Source: Branchipolynoe longqiensis
Lineage: Eukaryota > Annelida > Polychaeta > Phyllodocida > Polynoidae
Length of the DNA: 64,000 nt
Direction of reading: 5' to 3'
NCBI GenBank assembly: GCA_030323885.1
Contig: CM059190.1
Coordinates: 89,069,865 to 89,133,864, forward strand
The notes beneath the pieces are model-generated. The model was not told the origin of the DNA and made no database searches. It worked only from the letters and a program-made list of their open reading frames with translations. Position numbers and translations under genes: made by a program. Positions 43,031-53,358 of this stretch are shown in pieces. Each line of letters opens with the position of its first letter. Within the stretch, counting starts at the first letter, position 1.

Positions 43031-44617
43031 AATGTCGTCTACTGTAATGTAGACGACCACAATGATGACAGAGGGAACCCACCCACAATTGCGAAAGAAG
43101 ATGGGAATATTATATTAGTATCAGAGGTTGAGAAGGCTATCAATGATCTAAAGTCAGGTAAGGCTCCTGGAAGTGACCAGATAACATCAGAAATGATAAA
43201 AGGACTAGATGAAGTGGGGATTCAAATCATTCATAAGCTAGTAACTGACATCTATGAGACTGGATTTATACCATTGAATATGAATGAATCCATATTTGTA
43301 CGACTCCCAAAGAAGCTAAAACCAACATTGTGTACTGAGTACAGAACACTAAGCCTGATGAGTCATATGTTGAAGATGATCCTGAAAATAATTTTACTGA
43401 GAAACAGACAGAAAATTGAAGAACAAATCAGTAACGTACAAAGTGGGTTTATATCTGGAAGAGGTACACGTGAAGGGATTTTCAATATGAGAATGATTTG
43501 TGAACGTTATTGTGAAGTGAACCAGGATGTTTATGCCTGCTTTATTGACTACGAGAAGGCCTTCGACCGAGTCAATCATGAACTGTTAATCAAATGTTTA
43601 CAAGATATTGGTGTCAATGGCAAAGACATTAAACTAATTGTGAACTTATACTGGACACAACGTGCATTTATAAAAATGGAGCAGGGCCTATCGGATGAAG
43701 TTATGATTAAACGAGGAGTTCGACAGGGGTGTGTATTGTCACCATGTCTATTTAACCTGTACACAGAGATGATTTTCAGACACATTGAAGATTGCAAGGG
43801 AGTGACAATAGGTGGCATGAACGTCAACAATCTTAGATATGCCGATGACAGTGTAATACTAGCAGACAGTGAGAAAAACCTACAAGATATAGTGAATAGA
43901 ATCAATAAAGCTGGAATACTTTTCAACATGAAGATGAATGCCAGGAAGACCAAAACAATGGTTATAAGTAAAAAGACAGATAAACCAAATGTCAATATAA
44001 CCATAGATGGCACAAACATAGAACAAGTATCCGAATTCATATATCTCGGACAAAAGATTACAAATGATGGGAGATGTGAGGAAGAAATTAAAAGAAGGAT
44101 AACAATAGCCCGAACAACATTCTCCAAAATGTATAGAGTGTTAACATCAAGTAAGATATTAATACAAACAAGGAAGCATATTCTTCAGTGTTATGTGTGG
44201 TCTACTCTAATGTATGGGGCAGAGACATGGACAATCTCTAAGAAAATGTACAAACGTTTAGCAGCATTTGAGATGTGGACTTATCGAAGGATGATGAAAA
44301 TATCATGGACAAAGAAGATCACCAACAAAGAAGTTCTCAGAAAAATTAAAAATAAGAAAGCTTGTTTGCCACTATACAGACAAAGAAACTTATTTATTTT
44401 GGCCACATCATTCGTCAGAGTTCAATATACCGTACATTGTTTGGAAGGGAAGGTGAATGGCAGCAGAGGGAGAGGGAGACCAAGAACATCATGGTTTACA
44501 AATATTTCACAGTGGACAGGCTTGAATTATTCACAGTCTATCAGAACAGCACAACATCGGGACAAGTGGAGAACCATTGCATCCAACCCTCGACTAGAGG
44601 ACGGAACTATTGATTGA
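43031..44617 (+). CDS. Non-LTR retrotransposon reverse transcriptase, 5'-truncated
   Basis: The frame is open from 43031, after a stop at 43028. It begins in-frame with VEKAINDLKSGKAPGSDQIT, the usual start of a LINE RT, although the first ATG is later (43193). RT motifs follow: FIDYEKAFDRV (A), GVRQGCVLSPCLFNLY (B), YADDSVILAD (C, catalytic DD) and FIYLGQKI. Then come a thumb-like AFEMWTYRRMMKISWT and a basic GSRGRGRPRTSW block before the stop. This organisation is RTE/CR1-like; the (ATTG)n stretch just after the stop favours RTE. The apurinic endonuclease half is missing. Between about 44380 and 44445 the conserved YFGHIIR block lies in another frame, so two compensating indels are present. 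The copy is young-looking but probably inactive. Confidence 0.85.
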   Translation, partial: NVVYCNVDDHNDDRGNPPTIAKEDGNIILVSEVEKAINDLKSGKAPGSDQITSEMIKGLDEVGIQIIHKLVTDIYETGFIPLNMNESIFVRLPKKLKPTLCTEYRTLSLMSHMLKMILKIILLRNRQKIEEQISNVQSGFISGRGTREGIFNMRMICERYCEVNQDVYACFIDYEKAFDRVNHELLIKCLQDIGVNGKDIKLIVNLYWTQRAFIKMEQGLSDEVMIKRGVRQGCVLSPCLFNLYTEMIFRHIEDCKGVTIGGMNVNNLRYADDSVILADSEKNLQDIVNRINKAGILFNMKMNARKTKTMVISKKTDKPNVNITIDGTNIEQVSEFIYLGQKITNDGRCEEEIKRRITIARTTFSKMYRVLTSSKILIQTRKHILQCYVWSTLMYGAETWTISKKMYKRLAAFEMWTYRRMMKISWTKKITNKEVLRKIKNKKACLPLYRQRNLFILATSFVRVQYTVHCLEGKVNGSRGRGRPRTSWFTNISQWTGLNYSQSIRTAQHRDKWRTIASNPRLEDGTID

Positions 44618-44725
44618 TTGTAATGTAGTTCCAAGTGTTTCTATGTATATGATAGTGGGTGTCGGAACTACACGCATACATTATATGTATATATGTGTGT
44701 GTATATATATATATATATATAGTAT
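44606..44725 (+). repeat. LINE 3' end and (TA)n microsatellite
   Basis: ATTGATTGATTG directly overlaps the end of the ORF; a (GT)n(TA)n tract follows at 44684-44722. Confidence 0.6.
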
Positions 44726-44761
44726 ATGCATCATATATAATATTTTTCCTTGTTTGGATTG

Positions 44762-44935
44762 TTATGTCCTACCAACATCCAAGGGCATATCAGGACGGGT
44801 ATTGACTTGAGACAGTGCACACTCATGGTGATTTTTTATAGCACTGCCCCACTGGCAGAAAAGGGCACCACCACCATGACCTGATATCCCACTCAGTCAC
44901 AGTATTCCAGTATCCTAATACTGAGCTAACCACGA
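44762..44935 (-). mobile_element. SINE body and tail, inverted
   Basis: TATGTCCTACCAACATCCAA to ACTGAGCTAACCACG. It abuts a plus-strand SINE head to head. Confidence 0.65.
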
Positions 44936-45262
44936 CCCCACAATCTACCAACTCAGTCTCCCGTGTTGCTAGATCGTGGGGTCGTGGGTTCGAACCCTGG
45001 TCGAGTCAAACCAATGACTTAAAAATTGATACTTGTTGCTTCCTAGCCTGGCGCTCGGCATTATTAGGATAGGACAAGGACTGGTTGGCTCAGTGTCAGG
45101 ATAATGTGACTGAGTGGGATATCAGGTCATGGTGCTGGCAGCCTGGTCTTCCAGTGGGGCAGCACTATAAAGTCGCCATGAGTGTGCACTGTCACAAGTC
45201 GTTACCCGTCCTGATATGACCTTAGATGTTGCTAGGATGTAAAGCAACAACAAACAAACAAA
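44936..45262 (+). mobile_element. SINE-B, nearly full length
   Basis: Head TCAGTCTCCCGTGTTGCTAG and GGGTTCGAACCCTGGTCGAG, full body, and tail ACAACAACAAACAAACAAAC-like. Confidence 0.8.
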
Positions 45263-45372
45263 CCTTAATAACATAGGAGATCGCTTCCCCAAGTAACATA
45301 TTTTGCCATTCCTAAGAACAACTGGACTGTATCGCGTCCTGTAATTTTAACTTTATCTAGTGAGTACGCATA

Positions 45373-45547
45373 CATTTATATTTATGTAGATATATATATA
45401 TATAAATATAGATCTATATGTATATATATATACATTTCTATATATAATTTCTATATATATACACATATATTCATATCTGTATGTACATATATATCTATAT
45501 TTATATATATCTACATCTATATATATATATATATATATATATATTCG
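45373..45547. repeat. (TA)n-rich microsatellite
   Basis: TATATA runs with ATCTATAT and ACATATAT variants. Confidence 0.85.
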
Positions 45548-45594
45548 AGTGCTCTTAGATGGCCCAGTGAAGTAGGGATGCATCACCGCTGGAC

Positions 45595-46217
45595 TAGATA
45601 AAAGATTCACCCCGTACTTCCAGTACAGGGGTGAACGACAACGTAGTCTAAAGCCCCGTTCACACACACACCTTAAGTCGCCTCAACTAGGTCGCATCTA
45701 AATAGACCTTAAAAAGTGTGTGTGAACGCGCAACTGAGGCGAATTAGGGCTACTTCGACTCAACTAGTTTGCCTCAAGTAAACCGCTTCACGAGGTGAGT
45801 TAGATGAGGCGAACTAGTTGAGGTGACTTACGACGCGTGTGTGAACGGAGCTTAAATACTGGTGAAAATAGCTTTAGTATGGAACATGAAGTAGAAACTG
45901 TGTTTCCATGATCAAATGGCTACATATATTGGCACAGATTTGGTGAAATGGGAGAGAATGCAAAAATCCAAGATGGCGGCCATAGAACGCCGTCGATTTC
46001 AATTTAAAATCATATTAAGCTATCTATTTTATTATATTTTTCAACTCATAGGTAGCGGGTAAATATGAAGACATCTACAAAGAATAAATGTTGCTTCTTA
46101 GATTGTGAAATTAGGCTCTCCTAGAGACTCAGTTCATTAGCCCGATTTTGTCGACCGGTTTTATATAAGGCTGGTTTTCACCGCTGTACTGGAAGTACGG
46201 GGCGAATCTTTTATCTA
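45595..46217. mobile_element. Mutator-like MITE with terminal hairpins and 9-bp TSD (copy 2)
   Basis: CCGCTGGAC at 45586-45594 and 46218-46226 is a perfect 9-bp duplication. Ends TAGATAAAAGATTCACCCCG and inverse. The interior includes GATGGCGGCCATAGAACGCC, shared with copy 1. A further MITE is inserted at 45652-45852. Confidence 0.88.
45652..45852. mobile_element. Harbinger-like MITE with TAA duplication, nested
   Basis: Ends AGCCCCGTTCACACACACAC and inverse (reading AGCTCCGTTCACACACGCGT), with CGCCTCAACTAG in both arms. TAA at 45649-45651 and 45853-45855. Confidence 0.85.
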
Positions 46218-46426
46218 CCGCTGGACATGCTTAGTGATCATAGGAGACGTGAGGGAGTGTTGCAAACTCATCAGTAGCAGATGTCGAGTAAGCTACCTGG
46301 GGAAAACACGCCTGCTCACAAACTGTACTACCTTAAAAACACTGCACTTCAAAACACTCACGGAAAAACAACTAAAAGAGTTGAGCGCCAATATCAGGCA
46401 CAGGAGCAAGGGAGACTAGCTACCCA

Positions 46427-47985
46427 CACACACCTCAACCCACTCTCCCACACCCACCCTCACCCACACCCACAACTCAACACATCCACCCACACCTCAA
46501 GCCACTCGCACACCCACACTCATACCCACAACTCCACGCCCACCCCCACCCCCACAACTCCACCCCTACCCCCATTCCACAACCACACCTACAACTCCAG
46601 CCCCACCCCACAACCACACCTACAACTCCACCCCACCCCGCAACCACACCTACAACTCCACCCCACCCAACAACCACACCTACAACTCCACCCCTACCCC
46701 CATCCCACAACCACACCTACAACTCCACATCCAACACCCACACCGCACCTCAACACACACCCCACCCCTACACCTCAACCGACTCCCACACCCACACCCA
46801 CACCCACCCATACATACATCCACGCCACACTTCACACACACACCTTAACCCACTGCCACACCCACACTCGCACCCACAGCCACGCCACACCACACCAAAC
46901 ACCCCCCCACCCCACCCCCCCCACCCCACCCCCACCACACCCCCCCCCACACCCCCCCCCCCACCCCACCCCACCCACCCACACCCCACCCCCACCCACC
47001 CCCCCACCCACCCCACCCCACCCCCACCCACCCCCCCACCCCCACCCCCCCACCCCCACCCACCCACACCCCACCCACCCCACCCCCCCACCCACCCCCC
47101 ACCCACCCCCCCACCCCCACCCCACCCCACCCCCCCCCCCACCCCACCCACCCCCACCCACCCACCCCACACCCCCCCACACCCCACCCCCCCACCCCCA
47201 CCCACACCCCCCCCCCACCCCCACCCCCCACCCCCCCCCACCCCCCACCCCCACCCACCCCCCACCCACCCCCCACCCACCCCCCACCCACCCCCACCCC
47301 CCACCACCCACCCCCCACCCCCCCCACCCCCCCCCCCCCCCCACCCACCCCCACCCCCCCCCCACACCCACCCACCCCCACCCCACCCCCACCACCCACA
47401 CCCACCCCCCCCCCCCACCCCCACCCACCCACACCCCCACCCCCCCCCACCCACACCCCCCCCCCACCCCACCCACCCCCCCCCACCCACCCCACACCCC
47501 CACCCCCCCACCCACACCCACCCCACCCCACCCCCACACCCCACCCCACCCCCACCCCCCCCCCACCCCCCCCACCACCCACCCCCCACCCACACCCCCA
47601 CCCCCCCCCACCACCCCCCCACCCCCCCCCCACCCCACCACACCCCCACCCCCCCACCCACCCCCACCCCCCCCCACCCACCCCCCCACCCCCCCCACCC
47701 CACCACCCCCCCCCCCACCCCCACCCACCCACCCCCACACCACACCCCCACCCCCCACCACCACCCCCCCCACCCCACCCCACCCCCCACCCACCCCACC
47801 CCACCCCCCCCACCCCCACCCCCACACCACCCACCCACCCCACCCCCACCCCCCCCCACCACCCCCACCCCCCACACCCACCCCCCCCCCACCCCACCCC
47901 CACCACCACCCACCCCCCCCACCCCCCCACCCCCAACCCACACCCACACCCACACCCACACCCAAACCCACACCCACACCCACCC
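46427..47985. repeat. C-rich (CCCACACCC/CCCACC)n tract
   Basis: About 1.5 kb with only C and A for long stretches, organised first as CAACTCCACCCC units and then as CCCCACCC. All frames are open by composition; no protein should be called. Its complement is a dense G-quadruplex candidate. Confidence 0.92.
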
Positions 47986-48119
47986 ATGGGATTCACTGCT
48001 GGGACTTTGGAAGCTTAAATACTCCCAAACTCATACACCATTACCACACAAACTCGAGACAAGATGGCCGAATGGGGGGATAGTGGGTTTTTATCCCCGG
48101 CCAGGTCAAACCAAATTGC

Positions 48120-48430
48120 CTCGCACACTCTTACTACCAGTACCAGCTCATGTTCCTAGGACGTAAAACCCCAAACACTCGCTCACTCGTATTACCAGTA
48201 GGATGTGACTCATGTTCCTAGGACGTAAAACCCCAAACACTCGCTCACTCTTAGTACCAGTAGGATGTGTCTCATGTTCCTAGGACATAAAACCCCAAAC
48301 ACTCGCTCACTCTTACTACCAGTAGGATGTGACTCATGTTCATAGGACGTAAAACCCCAAACATTCGCTCACTCTTACCACCAGGAGGATGTGACTCATG
48401 TTTCTAGGACGTAAAACCCCAACCACGCGC
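48120..48430. repeat. 62-bp tandem repeat made from a SINE tail
   Basis: TGTTCCTAGGACGTAAAACC recurs at 48151, 48213, 48275, 48337 and 48399, exactly 62 bp apart. AGGACGTAAAACCCC is the SINE tail, joined to CGCTCACTCTTACTACCAGT. A tRNA-like head (AAGATGGCCGAATGGGG) stands just before at 48062. Confidence 0.85.
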
Positions 48431-48718
48431 TCCACTTGTTACCAACAGGATGCTGCTACTCGCCACCTCCACCTTCCCAATTCACCGCACTGAGGGCTTT
48501 ACAAACCCACTAAGCCCTTTATTTATATTCTTCTCCATGACCTTCTCCGTCCAATCTCAAACAGTCAGGAACCCCCCCCCCCCCCCATTTCCGCCAATAT
48601 TCCCCCTCCCCTCCCCAAGGCTCTGAAAGAGAAATAAGTTCCCCATCTCACAATGAGCCAATGTGTGGCGGCTTGAGACAAGGCCAGTTTGGTCAATGGC
48701 CAGAGGAGTTGTACTTAA

Positions 48719-49519
48719 AGTTGCATCACATTTTCAAAACTAAAACACTTACCTAGATTTGATTCTACATATTTATCTTAGATCATCATCAAAATCATCA
48801 TGCTGACGGTCGCGATGCGACAAAGACTGCTTTCATTACTTGACTGCCGCTCTCCATTTAGCTCTCTGCTGTGAAAGTGATGTCCATGAGTCGGTCTTAA
48901 TGTTTCTCAGCTTCAGGTTTCACATTTCATGAAAGCTGCCTGCAAAAGTGTTGAAGTGCTGCTGGCTTTTGCAAGTTAACAGCGGCACTCTCTCAGGGAG
49001 CAAATAGAGGTTTCACACCGGCAAGAACATGTCCAGACAGCCGCAAAACTATTTGTCCCTGCAGTGGCTGGTCGGGAGATGTTGGGAGTTCAATACATCA
49101 ACCATCCTTGATGCTGCCACAGTGACATGGTTCTCTGTTCAGGGTTTGCTCCCTTCGCCTTCGGTTCTGTCAAGAACCTGTACCACAAGGCAGTGGTTTA
49201 CAACTCTGCAAGGCAGGGGCGTCAAACTCCCTGAGGTATTGCAAAACCTGCATACTCGGTACAGTTATTAAGCATTTGTTGTCACAAGAAGGAAACGGGG
49301 AGTCAATTTAATAGAACCTGTTACTGCATAAGCCTATGGCATCAGAGTTTTGGCGTGCTTGCCAAAATTAATTTGGCATGTTGTCACTTCAAATATCTCC
49401 AAATTTAGCCATTTAAACTAAAAGTTACTTCAACCTAAAATAAAGTAGCTTATACTGTTCGACTTAATGTATTTATCTCAGAAAATGACAGAAACTCAAA
49501 GCAATCGGACTATGCAACT
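48719..49519 (+). mobile_element. TTAA-type MITE split by a LINE fragment
   Basis: AGTTGCATCACATTTTCAAA after TTAA (48715-48718) and CAATCGGACTATGCAACT before TTAA (49520-49523). The LINE fragment occupies 48786-49266. Confidence 0.8.
48786..49266 (-). pseudogene. LINE 3' fragment with internal deletion
   Basis: Inverse of 12284-12900. It starts with a CATCATC tail and the 3' UTR, then lacks about 170 bp around the RWTGHLMRM block, and continues to TGCAAAACCTGCATACTCGG. Several stops. Confidence 0.7.
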
Positions 49520-49531
49520 TTAAGGGCTTCA

Positions 49532-49857
49532 CTGGGCGTGGTGGCCACATCGGTGGAGCGCGGGCCTCGCATGCGGGAGATCGGGAGTTCGGTTCCCGGT
49601 CGAGTCAAACGGACTTATAAAATTGATAATTGTCACTTCCTAGCCTGGAGCTCGGCATTAATAAGAAAGGGCAAGGATTGGTTAGCTCAGTGTTAGGATA
49701 ATGTGACTGAGTGTGATATTGGGTTATGGTGCTGGCGGCCTGATTTCCAAGTGGGGCAGCACTATAACGTCACCATGAGTGCACACTATCACAAGTCGGT
49801 ACCCGTCCTGATATGGCCTTAGATATTGCCAGGACGTAAAACTCCAACAGCAAAACA
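49532..49857 (+). mobile_element. SINE-A, full length
   Basis: GGCGTGGTGGCCACATCGGT, GAGTTCGGTTCCCGGTCGAG, body, and tail ACGTAAAACTCCAACAGC. Confidence 0.8.
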
Positions 49858-50208
49858 ATCGACGAACAGCTCGCGATATCGCGAAGTGTATACGCATGGT
49901 CCAACCCGTTATATACATCCGGTTATAGCACGCCGATTATAGCACGGTGCAGAAGATGGGTTACACTGGTATAATACTAATAGATAAATAAACGCCTACC
50001 TCTCACGTTCAGCGCCTTATCGCGGAACCAACCCACCCACGATGACTCAACCAATCAGGATGCGCCAGTCACGTGACTCTGACGTCACCCAGCACTAAAG
50101 GGGTCATTCCGCATTCAGCACATGTCGAGTATTACTAGTTGTTCTACTAAAAAAAAAACCACAACATACCCAGAAAATGCACAAAAACCCTGCACAGGAA
50201 GAATGATC
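49858..50208. promoter_or_regulatory. Promoter-like cluster without a recognised gene
   Basis: Within 50048-50095 lie CCAAT (AACCAATCAGG), an E-box in GTCACGTGAC and a CRE-like TGACGTCA (CTCTGACGTCACCC). Such spacing is common in animal promoters, but no exon is recognisable on either side, so this may be chance. Confidence 0.3.
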
Positions 50209-50212
50209 TTAA

Positions 50213-50538
50213 AGCTGCACAACAAAACCAAAGCAATTATCTAGATTTGATTTTACATATTTAACTTAGATACTAATGCACTTATTAGGCATTTGTTTCT
50301 GCGTAGAAGGCAATACTGAGTCAATTTAACGGAACCTGTTACTGCAGAAGTCTATGGTGTCAGAGTTTTGGCAAGCATGCCAAAACTAATTTTCCATGTT
50401 TGCACTCAAAATATCTCAAAAGTTTACCATTTAAAATAAAAGTAACTTTGAACTAATGCAAAGTAGATACTAGTGATCGATCTAATATATTTATCTCAGA
50501 AAAAATGCAGAAATTCAAAAGCATCGGACTATGCAACT
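50213..50538 (+). mobile_element. TTAA-type MITE, uninterrupted reference copy (326 bp)
   Basis: TTAA at 50209-50212 and 50539-50542. Left end AGCTGCACAACAAAACC (lacking part of the TIR); right end AGCATCGGACTATGCAACT. The interior, in order: GATTTGATTTTACATATTTA, CCTGTTACTGCAGAAGTCTA, TGCACTCAAAATATCTCAAA, ATATATTTATCTCAG. No coding capacity. TTAA duplication suggests mobilisation by a piggyBac- or Kolobok-type transposase. Confidence 0.85.
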
Positions 50539-50747
50539 TTAAGCAATTATGGGAGAAATCTATTGATTTTGGATTAGAATAGGATAAGTTCCATTCTCTG
50601 ACAAAGACCGCTTATAGTGTAATCATTCAAGTTACATAGTGCGAATCTTTTGGAGTTTCTTCACCTTTATATATATATATATAATTTAAGTTTATTAATA
50701 TAATCAACGTTACTTTAATTTAAAGTAATTTCATTTTGAAATGGGTA

Positions 50748-51092
50748 ACAGACAGGATGGACAAATGAGTTGAGTGTCCATCTCCCGTTCTGGTAGGTCA
50801 TGAGATCGTGGGCTCGAACCCTGGTTGAGTCAAAGCAATGACTTAAAAATCGATACTTGTCGCTTCCTAGCCAGGCACTCGGTATTATTACGATGGGGCA
50901 AGGAGCAGTGGATGAGGAAAACCAATTTTCCACCATTGAAATTGTGTGGAATTTCGGGTCATGGTGTCGGTGGCCTATTTTCCCAGTAGGGCAGCACTAT
51001 GAAGTCACCATGAGAGCACACTGTCACAAGTCAGTAGCCATCATGGTCTGCCCTTAGATATTGTCAGGGAGTAACATTCCTAGAGCCAACCA
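50748..51092 (+). mobile_element. SINE-B, diverged
   Basis: GACAGGATGGACAAATGAGT, GGGCTCGAACCCTGGTTGAG, an altered mid-body, and a tail ending CTAGAGCCAACCAACC. Confidence 0.7.
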
Positions 51093-51455
51093 ACCGACCA
51101 TTTCAGATTCTCTTTTAAATGTCAATGTAGGCATAGAAAATGTAATTAACAAAATCAAGACAGACTAAATACCACTAACGTTTCACCATTAAATATGGTC
51201 CTTACGATTGATATGCCACCACAAGCAATCAATTATGCATATATATGCTGTATAAGAATTATACGAGTATAATAACCCAGAATATCCCTCCTTTCCCCCA
51301 TCACTCACTCAGTATGGACTAATAGAGTCTGGCCTAGTCATCTACTGCTCCAGCCTCCCCAACCTCAGCTCCAATGGTGCCGCCACCACCCGCTTCACTG
51401 TAACCGCCACTCTCTGTATATATGTATGTGTATATATATATACAATATGTATATA
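51093..51455. other. No gene; shares a short motif with 29273 and 29487
   Basis: ATATGCTGTATAAG followed by TATACGAGTATAATAA near 51245-51275. The flanking pyrimidine-rich CCTCCCCAACCTCAGC sequence is unassigned. Confidence 0.35.
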
Positions 51456-51934
51456 TGAGTCAGCCTCACGAAAACGGGCCAATCGGTGGTCAAGTGAAGA
51501 TGTCGGCATCGCAATTCTTAAAAGTGTAGTGCATTTCTTTGTTTCATATTAAATTATCCTAGAAACAAATCAAGTTGTTTTATTTTCTCTGACCTTTACA
51601 TTCAGGATAAATTTAAAGACTTTCCAACACCTCTGTCAATGCTAAATCATAATTATCCTGATCGACGCCGACATCCAATCATCGATGCCGACAACTTTAA
51701 CAGATATCGGCGTCGCAATTCTTAAAGACTCGTACATTTCTTTGTTTTATATTATATATATCCTAAAAACAATTCAGGTTCTTGTACTTATCTCGACCTT
51801 TACATTCAGGATACATTTACAGACTTTCCACCACCTATGTCAATTCTAAATTATAATTATACCGATCGAACGCCGATACCAAGCTCGACGCCGACATTGA
51901 CCACCAATTGGCCTCTTTTCGTGATCCTGACCCA
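51456..51934. mobile_element. TA-flanked MITE with internal ~200-bp direct repeat
   Basis: TGAGTCAGCCTCACGAAAAC and the inverse end reading TGGGTCAGGATCACGAAAAG continue as GGCCAATYGGTGGTCAA on both sides. Inside, the block from TCGGCATCGCAATTCTTAAA (51504) recurs from about 51710. It sits in a (TA)n microsatellite. Probably Tc1/mariner type. Confidence 0.75.
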
Positions 51935-52052
51935 TATATATATATATACATATTGTGGTGTTTCTATGGCATGTCTACACTTCTCAGTCACACGTGGCGC
52001 CATCGTAGACGAATAGGGAACTACATATTAATGGTGATTCCAGGTCAGTTAA

Positions 52053-52637
52053 GCCGTGTTTACACGGGCAATTGTGAATCGAATTAGACAAAGCGATTCA
52101 TATGAAGCGAAGTAGCAGCCCGCGTTTTACCACGAAGCGAGTTTTGAAAGTGTTATCGGCGCACGGGAACCAGCAGTCCTCTACTGTCCCGCGCTGTAGT
52201 CAGGCACACAGAAGGGGTCGTCGGCAAGCATCAGCCTAATTGTACTATCTTTATCACTCGTCGATTCGACGCCGATGTAGCTGCTACGTTAATATCGCTT
52301 TGGAATTTATGGTTAAATTAATTAAATTCATTATTTGAGATTTAATTCGGTTAGATATGATCGCATTTAATAGATTTTCGGCCTAATCGTTCCCCTAACA
52401 CTGCCGGGCACCAGCGATTGTTACAGCTGCGCATGTAAGCCGCAAGCACTATCCCCGCCCGGAATCAGCAGAATCGCTTCATATAAACCACCTCTGCAAG
52501 GTGGATTACATAAAGTGAATCATATGAAGCGAATCAGCCCTAATCCGCCCCAGAGTCCTGTTTACACGGCGAATGTGAGGTGAACTAGGCAAGGCGATTT
52601 ATATGAAGCGATTTAACTCTCCCGTGTAAACACGGCT
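52053..52637. mobile_element. Harbinger-like MITE with TTA duplication
   Basis: AGCCGTGTTTACACGGG and inverse CCCGTGTAAACACGGCT, with TTA at 52050-52052 and 52638-52640. GCGATTYATATGAAGCGA is repeated five or more times in both orientations. Confidence 0.82.
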
Positions 52638-52947
52638 TTAGATAAAGGAGAAAAGCAAAGGCGCGAATGCTCCCAGTTCATACTCCCATAATTCATTACA
52701 TACCACAGCGATGGGTGTGGCCACTCTCAAATATTCGGCACAGCTTGAACCAAATAACCGAAACGACATATTTCTCCCCACCCCCTACCTGTTCATCTTT
52801 CAGACCTGAGTAACGGATGCTAGTCTAGTAGGTTGCTATGTTAGACACCTTTTATTGCCTTGACTCTTTTGTATTGTGTAACTGGTCTTATATATATATA
52901 TATATGTAGCAAGGATTATCTCTATATGTGTGCATATATATATATAT

Positions 52948-53038
52948 ATAAACAGTTGGCCCCAATAAACAGAACAAGATAAGACTGATGTGGTTGAGAA
53001 GAAGATATATATTCTCTGGCGGAGATATATTAAATGCC
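52948..53038 (-). repeat. Terminal repeat B2 of the YR retrotransposon
   Basis: 91 bp identical to 53236-53326, containing CAGTTGGCCCCAATAAACAG. It marks the outer 3' edge of the element next to a (TA)n tract. Confidence 0.75.
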
Positions 53039-53235
53039 CACCTAAAGTTAAAAATTGAATGCGTTAAGGCCAGGCGCAGCTGGCATACAGTGCACAGGGC
53101 CGCTCACAGGGGGCGCCACCGTGGTCTATGTCATAATAACAGGGTCAGCTAGATAGGATAAGTGCTAACTATTACATAGGGAACTGAAGATCGGTAGTGT
53201 CCTTGTTTATATTCCCATAATGGATTATAGAGCAC

Positions 53236-53326
53236 ATAAACAGTTGGCCCCAATAAACAGAACAAGATAAGACTGATGTGGTTGAGAAGAAGATATATAT
53301 TCTCTGGCGGAGATATATTAAATGCC
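53236..53326 (-). repeat. Terminal repeat B1 of the YR retrotransposon
   Basis: Identical to 52948-53038 over 91 bp; begins 33 bp after the recombinase stop codon. Confidence 0.75.
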
Positions 53327-53358
53327 AAGAGACCCATGGTCCCCCCAACCCCACAGTC

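Noticed and set aside
46281..48083. 600-residue His/Pro/Thr-rich open frame and 380-400-residue Gly/Trp/Val frames opposite
   Set aside because: They arise from a C/A-only tract that has no stop codons in any frame; there are no domains, and composition explains them fully.
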